A stretch of 64,000 nt of DNA from CAIKMD01 sp963729935 (GTDB lineage: Bacteria; Pseudomonadota; Alphaproteobacteria; ATCC43930; CGMCC-115725), in contig CAVSPW010000012.1 of NCBI GenBank assembly GCA_963729935.1, forward strand, positions 110,514-174,513, given 5' to 3'. Shown piece after piece: positions 58,445 to 64,000 of this stretch. The translations under genes and the position numbers were made by a program. The notes below the pieces were generated by a model, which saw only the letters and a list, made by a program, of their open reading frames with translations, had not been told where the DNA came from and made no database searches. Each line of letters starts with the position of its first letter. The first letter of the stretch is position 1.

Positions 58445-59793
58445 CGGCTGACGCCTTTCTTGGCCGTGCGGCGATCGACTTCGCCGGCGAGGCGCACGAC
58501 CGCATCCGCGATTTGAACCGGATAGGCGGAACCGGGTTCGAGCCGGCGCAGCAATTCGGGCAGCGCAGCGAGGTTGCGCTTCGCATTGGCGCGGATGTCG
58601 TCGAGGCTCGGCCGCCCGAGACGCGTCCCGCCGCGCATCACCGGCTCGAGCAGCCGCTCGCCGACGATGTCGTCATCCTCGAGCGACAGGACGTCGCCGG
58701 CCATCCTCCCGCCGGCGCCGAAACGGCGCCAGACCTGCTTGCGGCCCGGCCAGGTCGCCTTCCCGGAAGATCGCTTGCGCCGCGCCACGCCCGCATATTC
58801 TTGGAGCTTATAGGCGCAATCGAGCGCCGGCACGTCGGATGAGGTGGTCAGGCTGGTGCCGATGCCGAAACCGTCGATCGGCGCCCCGGCGGCGAGCATC
58901 GTGCGAATTTGATCTTCATCGAGCCCGCCGCTCGCGAAAATCGTCGTGTCGGCAAGTCCGCCCTGGTCGAGAATCCGCCGCACGCTTTTTGCGAGCGCGG
59001 CCATATCGCCGCTGTCGAGCCGGACCCCGCCGATCCGAATGCCCGACGCCTTGAGGCGCGGCGCGAGCGCCACGACCTTTCGCGCGCCCTCTTCGGTGTC
59101 GTAGGTGTCGATAAGCAGGATGAGGCCTTCGGGCCGCGAGCGCGCGAATTTCTCGAAAGCGTCGGTTTCGTCGTCATGGGCCTGAACGAAGGAATGCGCC
59201 ATCGTGCCGAAAATCGGAATTCCGTAGCGGCGCTGCGCCAGCATCGTCGCGGTTCCGGCAAAGCCGGCGATGTAGCTCGCGCGCGCCGCAAAAAGCCCGG
59301 CTTCGGCGCCATGGGCCCGCCGAAGCCCGAAATCCACCAACAGCTTTCCCGGCGCGACCAAAACCATCCGCGCGGCCTTCGCCGCGATCAAGGATTGAAA
59401 ATGGAGGATGTTGATGAGCCGCGTCTCGATATATTGCGCTTCGGGCAAGGGCGCTGTGACGCGCAGGATCGGCTCGTCCGCGTAGAACACGGTTCCTTCC
59501 GGCATCGCATCGACATCGCCGCTGAAGCGGAACGATGCGAGATAGTCGAGGAGGCGCTGCGAAAATCGTCCGCTGCGCGCGAGCCAGTCGATGTCCTCCG
59601 CCGAAAAGCGCAGTGTCTCGAGAAAATCGAGGGCTTGCTCCAGCCCCGCCGCCATCAGAAATCCGCGCCGCCCGGGAAGCTGGCGAAAGAAGAATTCAAA
59701 AGCCGCCGTCTGCGTCTCGCCGTGATCGAGATAGGCCTCGATCATGTTGAGCTGGTAGAGATCGGTGAGAAGGGATTCTTCCATGGCTTCCAT
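58441..59793 (-). CDS. pncB: Nicotinate phosphoribosyltransferase
   Basis: The 450-residue enzyme joins nicotinate with PRPP to give nicotinate mononucleotide, using ATP. Features are LLTDLYQLNMIEAYLDHGET, FFRQLPGRRGF, LVDFGLRRAHG and the phospho-His in GTMAHSF (about His200), then RIGGVRLDSGDMAALAK. ATG 59793 is favoured; GTG 59814 and ATG 59784 are alternatives. It leads the operon pncB-pncA-phnN-AMP phosphorylase, all overlapping or separated by at most a few bases. Confidence 0.92.
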   Translation of the reverse strand: MEAMEESLLTDLYQLNMIEAYLDHGETQTAAFEFFFRQLPGRRGFLMAAGLEQALDFLETLRFSAEDIDWLARSGRFSQRLLDYLASFRFSGDVDAMPEGTVFYADEPILRVTAPLPEAQYIETRLINILHFQSLIAAKAARMVLVAPGKLLVDFGLRRAHGAEAGLFAARASYIAGFAGTATMLAQRRYGIPIFGTMAHSFVQAHDDETDAFEKFARSRPEGLILLIDTYDTEEGARKVVALAPRLKASGIRIGGVRLDSGDMAALAKSVRRILDQGGLADTTIFASGGLDEDQIRTMLAAGAPIDGFGIGTSLTTSSDVPALDCAYKLQEYAGVARRKRSSGKATWPGRKQVWRRFGAGGRMAGDVLSLEDDDIVGERLLEPVMRGGTRLGRPSLDDIRANAKRNLAALPELLRRLEPGSAYPVQIADAVVRLAGEVDRRTAKKGVSR

Positions 59794-59867
59794 TTTGCAC
59801 GCCCCGTCAGGCACGGGCGATGAGCATGCGCAACCCGGAAGACTAAGGACATCCGGGCGCCGGGGGG

Positions 59868-59881
59868 TTGACCTGCATCAA
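59868..59881 (-). promoter_or_regulatory. FNR/FixK-type box of the NAD-salvage operon
   Basis: TTGACCTGCATCAA matches 9 of 10 bases. On the minus strand TAGTCT (59845-59840) gives a start near 59833, 41.5 bp from the centre. Confidence 0.6.
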
Positions 59882-59943
59882 GGCCTCTATGGCCTGATTT
59901 ACGCGGTTTTACGGCCCTTCCGATGCCATCCGACACCCCGCGC

Positions 59944-61257
59944 TCAGCGCATCGGGACGCCCAGCACGGTCGGCAGCCAGAGAGCGATCACCGGGAACAG
60001 GATGAGGATCCCGAGACGCGTCAGATCGGCGATCAGGAACGGCGTGATGCCGCGAAAAATGGTGGCGAGCGGGATGTTCCGCGCCATGCCGTGGAGCACG
60101 AACACGTTGATGCCGATCGGCGGCGTGATCAGGCCGATCTCGATCACCATCACGTTGTAGATGCCGAACCAAATCGGGTTGTAGCCGAGCCCGATCACGA
60201 GCGGGAACACGAAAGGCAAGGTGATCACCATGGCGGCAATGGTATCGAACACGCTGCCGAGGATCAGATAGACGATGGTCAAGACCATCAACACCACCAA
60301 CGGCGGCAGGCCCAGCCCCTGCACCGCCTGGATCAGCTCGCCCGGCAATTGCGAAAGCGAAAGAAAGTAGGAGAAGATCGAGGCGCCGATGATGATGACG
60401 TAGATCAGCCCCGTATTGGCCGCGGTTTCGCCCAGCACCTCCCACAGCACCGCCAAAGTGAGCCGGCCGCGCGCGATCGTGAAGGCGATCGCGGTCGCGG
60501 CACCGACCGCCGCCGCTTCGGACACGGTGAAGATGCCCGCATAGATGCCGCCGCCGACGATGACGGCCAGGAAGATCGCGCCCCAGCATTTGTGCATGAC
60601 GCGACCGCGCTCACCCCAGCTCATGCGCGGCCCGGCCGGGCCCGAATCGGGGTAAAGGCGCGTATAGATTGAAATCGCGATGAAATGGAGGCACACGGCG
60701 AGGATGCCCGGCAGAATGGCGGCGATGAACAGCGCCACCACCGATTGCTCGGTCAGGATCGCATAAAGCACCATGATGACCGAGGGCGGAATCAGGATGC
60801 CGAGCGTGCCGCCGGCCGCGATGCAGCCGGTCGCCAGGCTCGGCTGATAGCGGCGCTCGAGCATTTCGGGCAGCGCGATGCGCGCCATCGTGGCCGCGGT
60901 CGCGATCGAGGAACCGCACACGGCCCCGAACCCCGCGCAGCCGCCGATGGTCGCGAGCGCGAGCCCGCCGCGGCGATGGCCGAGAAAGGCGTAGGCGACG
61001 CGATAGATATCGGAGGACAGCCCGGCCGCGCCCGCGAAACTACCCATCAGCAGAAAGAGCGGGATGACCGCCAGCTCCGTGCTTGTCATGACCGAGGTCG
61101 GCTCGGTGGCGAAAAGCGTGAGCGCCTGATCGAAGCCGAGCAACGCGCCGATGCTGACGAAGCCGGCAAGCCCCATCGCGACCCCGATCGGCACGTGCAG
61201 CGCGATCAGGACGAACATGAATCCGATGCCGAGCGAGCCGACGACGATGGGATCCAT
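59944..61257 (-). CDS. TRAP transporter large permease, DctM-type
   Basis: The 437-residue inner-membrane protein has about twelve membrane segments and DctM blocks: IPLFLLMGSFAGAAGLSSDI, GFGAVCGSSIATAATMARI, GGTLGILIPPSVIMVLYAI and GLITPPIGINVFV. It forms the ion-coupled channel. It is the last gene of a DctP-DctQ-DctM run (62845 to 59944) that differs in class from the TAXI system at 21-24 kb. Confidence 0.92.
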   Translation of the reverse strand: MDPIVVGSLGIGFMFVLIALHVPIGVAMGLAGFVSIGALLGFDQALTLFATEPTSVMTSTELAVIPLFLLMGSFAGAAGLSSDIYRVAYAFLGHRRGGLALATIGGCAGFGAVCGSSIATAATMARIALPEMLERRYQPSLATGCIAAGGTLGILIPPSVIMVLYAILTEQSVVALFIAAILPGILAVCLHFIAISIYTRLYPDSGPAGPRMSWGERGRVMHKCWGAIFLAVIVGGGIYAGIFTVSEAAAVGAATAIAFTIARGRLTLAVLWEVLGETAANTGLIYVIIIGASIFSYFLSLSQLPGELIQAVQGLGLPPLVVLMVLTIVYLILGSVFDTIAAMVITLPFVFPLVIGLGYNPIWFGIYNVMVIEIGLITPPIGINVFVLHGMARNIPLATIFRGITPFLIADLTRLGILILFPVIALWLPTVLGVPMR

Positions 61258-61258
61258 C

Positions 61259-61807
61259 TCAGTCCGGCTCCCCGTCGTGGTTCATTCGCGGCGGGGGCTC
61301 CCCGCGCAACAGCCGCTTCAACCACACCGCGACCACCAGGATTTGCACCGGCACGGTCAGGCACACGAGCGCGGCGATCAGCGACCAGAACGGTCCCGTC
61401 GTGATGTGCAGGGTCGGCGTATAGCGATGGTGCTGGATCTCGTCGAGGGTATACAGGACGAGGCGCCAGGCGATCAGGAAGAAGAACACCAAGGTGCACA
61501 CGGCGCCGAATGCCTCGAGCCAGGTGGCGCGCTTCGAGCCCACCGCCTCGCCCAGGAAGCGGATCGCCACGTTGCGGCCCTGGATCAGCCCGGCCGGAAA
61601 GCAGGCCGCGACGCCGACGCCAAAAGTGAACTTCGCGACATCCTCGAGCCCGTCGATCGGGCTGTCGAACAAGGCGCGCATCACAATGTCGACCAGGATG
61701 AAACCCGTGATGATGAGGAGGCCGACAAGCCCGATGAACGCGATCCAGCGCGTCGCGCGATCCGCCCAGCTTCCGGGGGCGACCCAGCTATCAAAGCCTT
61801 CGTTCAC
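61259..61807 (-). CDS. TRAP transporter small permease, DctQ-type
   Basis: This 182-residue membrane protein has four hydrophobic segments (about 22-42, 58-78, 95-115 and 140-160) and the DctQ-like GRNVAIRFLGEAVG loop. It scaffolds the large permease. Only one base separates its stop from the next ATG. Confidence 0.88.
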   Translation of the reverse strand: MNEGFDSWVAPGSWADRATRWIAFIGLVGLLIITGFILVDIVMRALFDSPIDGLEDVAKFTFGVGVAACFPAGLIQGRNVAIRFLGEAVGSKRATWLEAFGAVCTLVFFFLIAWRLVLYTLDEIQHHRYTPTLHITTGPFWSLIAALVCLTVPVQILVVAVWLKRLLRGEPPPRMNHDGEPD

Positions 61808-61840
61808 GCGCCCGGCCCCCGATCGGAATGGCGAGGCCGG

Positions 61841-62845
61841 CTATTTGCCGGCAGCGGCTTCCGCCAACAACTTCTTGAACGTGTCGAACTTCTTTTGACC
61901 GTCCGGCGTCTTGGCGATCCATTCGGCGTAGATCGGCTCGGCATATTCCTTGAATGCGGCTTCCTGCTCTTGCGCGGTGGGCGCGACGAAATGGTGGCTC
62001 TTGTCCTCGGCGACCTTGGCGCGCCGCTCCTCGCCGCCCTTGTCGTAGGCGAGCCCGCCCGTTTTGGCCATGGCCATGCCGCCAAACTTGTCGATCGCGG
62101 CCTTGTCGGCTTCGGGCAGGCTCTCCCATTTCTGCTTGTTCATGGCGATGACGAAGCTGATGCCGCCGAGCGGAATCTCGAAATGGTAATGCGCCAGATT
62201 TTCGAGCTTGAAGGTGATGAAGCCGGTCCAGTCCACGGTCGAGCCGTCGACCACGCCGCTCGCCAGCGCCTGGGCAAGCTCGGTCGCCGGCATATAGACC
62301 GCGGTTCCGCCGACATTCTTGACGAACTCGGCGAAGAGCGGGCCGCTCGATTGGAGCTTCATGCCCCTGATGTCTTCGAGCTTTTGCATCGGCTTGCGCG
62401 TGTGCAGCAGATTGACGCTCGCCATGTAGAGACCGACCACCTTGATGTCGCCAAAGCCGCGCATCAGCCCCGCGTGATAGAGACCCCAATAGGCCGGCGA
62501 GCCGCTGGCGGAATCCTTCACGAGTCCGGGCAGTTCGGTGATCGAGGCGTCGGGGAACTGGCCGCCCGAGGTGTAGGTCGAGATGAAGATGATATCGGCG
62601 ATGCCGCCGGTCACCAGCTTGTATTGCTGCTCCGGATCGCGCCCCAACGTGCCGCCCCAATATTCCTGGAAGGCGATGTCGCCCTTGGTCTCCGCGGTGA
62701 CCGCGGCCGCGAAAGGCTTCAGGATCTTCGTCACCGACACCGAAGACGGCGGCAGGTAGCACGCGATCTTGAGCGTGGTCGCGGCCTCGCTTCGCGCCGC
62801 TGCGAGCGCGAGCATGGCCGTCAGGATCGCAAGAATTGGCTTCAT
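61841..62845 (-). CDS. TRAP transporter binding protein, DctP-type
   Basis: The 334-residue protein has a signal peptide (about 1-21, ending ARSEA) and the DctP fold: GGIADIIFISTYTSGGQFPD, LEDIRGMKLQSSGPLFAEFV and LPEADKAAIDKFGGMAM. The conserved Arg that binds a carboxylate may lie in DIRGMKL. It captures a carboxylic acid in the periplasm for the two permeases behind it. Confidence 0.92.
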   Translation of the reverse strand: MKPILAILTAMLALAAARSEAATTLKIACYLPPSSVSVTKILKPFAAAVTAETKGDIAFQEYWGGTLGRDPEQQYKLVTGGIADIIFISTYTSGGQFPDASITELPGLVKDSASGSPAYWGLYHAGLMRGFGDIKVVGLYMASVNLLHTRKPMQKLEDIRGMKLQSSGPLFAEFVKNVGGTAVYMPATELAQALASGVVDGSTVDWTGFITFKLENLAHYHFEIPLGGISFVIAMNKQKWESLPEADKAAIDKFGGMAMAKTGGLAYDKGGEERRAKVAEDKSHHFVAPTAQEQEAAFKEYAEPIYAEWIAKTPDGQKKFDTFKKLLAEAAAGK

Positions 62846-63290
62846 CGTTTACTCCCCTTCCCCTGTGCGGCGCGGTGATTTTTATGCGCCGGCGACGCCC
62901 AACCGGTTTCCGGCTCACGGATCCGGTGATCTTGCAGGAAATCCTGCGCCCGAAGGCCTCGGGAAATCCATCAAGAACGCGCCGAAACCATATGATCGCA
63001 GCGCGCCGGCATAAGCAAGTCTCCTTTGCGTTTCCCGCAAGCCGCGCCTGCGATGCGCCCTTCGCCATGCGATCAAATCAGGCGGTCGAAATGGCCTGGA
63101 CAAGTGCCTGAGGGTGCTAGAAATAACGGGGCGCTTCCCAGCGCCCTTGCTTTATCGGGGCCAAAACAATCGACGCGTGTGCAAAATGGCGTCTGCAAGG
63201 GAAGGAAAAGACGGCGCCCTTGCCTTCCGCGATTGCCGCGGCGACTCTCGCGGCGGCTGAGGGACCGGTGATGAAGTTCGCTCCGACGGG
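62846..63290. other. Gene-free 445-bp divergent intergenic region
   Basis: This gap lies between the minus-strand TRAP operon and the plus-strand glycosylase-like gene. It must hold the TRAP promoter, but I see no clear -35/-10 pair, FNR/FixK-type box or RNA gene. The open frames on both strands here look non-coding. Confidence 0.55.
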
Positions 63291-64000
63291 ATGGCGCAGA
63301 AGAGCGGTGCCGCGATGCTCGTGAGAACGGCCGCGCGCAGCCGCCCGGCCTCGGCGCGCGCGATGCCGATGGACCGGTGGCCGAAGATCGACCTCGCCAA
63401 GCTGAAGCGGAGCCCGCTTTTTTCGGAAGAGCTCGGGATCGATCTCGCGCGCGGGCGCGAGAGCGACTATTTCCGCTGGTTTCTGGCAAGCCTCCTCTTT
63501 GGCGCGCGCATCAGCGGCACCATCGCCAGCCACACCTATCGATCTTTCATCCGCCACGGCTTGACGACGCCGCAGCGGATCCTCGATGCCGGCTGGGATT
63601 TCCTCGTCAATCCGGTCATGAGAGAAGGCGGGTATGTGCGCTATGACGGCCGCAAATCGGAGCAAATCCTGCGCGTCTGCCGTTCCCTGATCGAGGATTA
63701 TGGCGGGCGCCTGTCGCGGCTGCATGACGGCGCGCGCGACGCGCGAGATTTGGAAGCCCGGCTTCGGGCACTCTACGGCGTCGGACCGGTAACGATGAAC
63801 ATCTTTCTGCGCGAGCTGCGGCCCTTCTGGAAGAAGGCGGATCCCGCGCCGCTCGACCAAGTGAGAACATTCGCCGCGCGGCGCGATGTCGATTTGGCGC
63901 GGTATCGCCGCAAGAGCCTGACCTTCGCACGCATCGAGGCGGGGCTTATCAGGCTGGTTCATCGGCGCCGCATCGCCGCGTCGGCGCGCCGGCGCCGGTG
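63291..64000 (+). CDS. HhH-GPD-like DNA glycosylase/endonuclease III-like protein (cut by window edge)
   Basis: The frame is open from the stop at 63258 to the right edge. Its helix-hairpin-helix in LRALYGVGPVTMNIFLRELR (about residues 157-176) and the following Asp in APLDQVR sit where endonuclease III enzymes keep their DNA-binding hairpin and catalytic Asp. Earlier helices such as FLASLLFGARISGTIASHTY fit the same superfamily. The start is uncertain: ATG 63291 is the first in frame but has no good ribosome site; 63363 and 63369 are later options. The C-terminus is missing, so an iron-sulfur cluster cannot be judged. A role in base repair is inferred. Confidence 0.65.
   Translation, partial: MAQKSGAAMLVRTAARSRPASARAMPMDRWPKIDLAKLKRSPLFSEELGIDLARGRESDYFRWFLASLLFGARISGTIASHTYRSFIRHGLTTPQRILDAGWDFLVNPVMREGGYVRYDGRKSEQILRVCRSLIEDYGGRLSRLHDGARDARDLEARLRALYGVGPVTMNIFLRELRPFWKKADPAPLDQVRTFAARRDVDLARYRRKSLTFARIEAGLIRLVHRRRIAASARRRR

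Overview
The window is high-GC DNA with tightly packed genes, many ATGA start/stop overlaps and frequent GTG/TTG starts. It is most likely from an alphaproteobacterium related to the Hyphomicrobiales or Rhodospirillales: it carries a full FixL heme-PAS kinase, CoxL/M/S-type molybdenum hydroxylase genes, TAXI and DctPQM TRAP transporters and a YehZYXW-type ABC system. I see no tRNA, rRNA, CRISPR array or intact insertion sequence.

Region 1 (1-1.2 kb): the 3'-truncated end of a polymorphic-toxin-like gene with a Tox-REase-5-type C-terminus, on the minus strand.

Region 2 (1.3-18.1 kb): a catabolic cluster that looks built for an N-heteroaromatic compound. It holds an NMT1-like binding protein, the FAD and 2Fe-2S subunits of a molybdenum hydroxylase, a carboxymuconolactone decarboxylase-family protein, a NicX-like (2,5-dihydroxypyridine dioxygenase-like) ring-opening enzyme, a four-gene ABC importer, two luciferase-like flavin monooxygenases, a LysR regulator with a divergent SDR, a MaoC/mesaconyl-CoA-hydratase-like protein, the large molybdopterin subunit and a metallo-beta-lactamase-fold enzyme interrupted by an in-frame TAG. 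The substrate is not proven.

Region 3 (18.2-59.9 kb): the most interesting part, an apparent low-oxygen/dormancy island. It encodes FixL and a receiver-only FixJ-like partner. Thirteen near-palindromic FNR/FixK-type boxes (TTGAT-N4-ATCAA), in twelve upstream regions, are scattered through it; eight of them have a plausible -10 hexamer about 41 bp from the box centre to the inferred transcription start. The genes behind them encode ChaB, Hsp20, an ADP-forming acyl-CoA synthetase fused to a GNAT acetyltransferase, an ion channel, BON and cytochrome c proteins, a Lon-type protease with a UspA-like protein, an ornithine decarboxylase-like/cDPG synthase-like/carbamate kinase/RMD1 operon, PolX, UspA, an acyl-AMP ligase-ACP-acyltransferase fusion, a CBS protein, DUF3775, a secreted Tyr/Pro-rich protein and a four-gene NAD-salvage operon. 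That last operon (nicotinate phosphoribosyltransferase, nicotinamidase, ribose-1,5-bisphosphokinase, AMP/thymidine phosphorylase) can be read as a closed route: a nucleoside monophosphate is split to ribose-1,5-bisphosphate, converted to PRPP and spent on nicotinate. Embedded in the island without such boxes are a TAXI-TRAP system (21.4-24.7 kb), ftsH, an MscS-cNMP channel and an aromatic-degradation operon (34.0-37.2 kb).

Region 4 (59.9-64 kb): a DctPQM TRAP transporter on the minus strand and, at the right edge, a truncated HhH-GPD-like DNA glycosylase on the plus strand.
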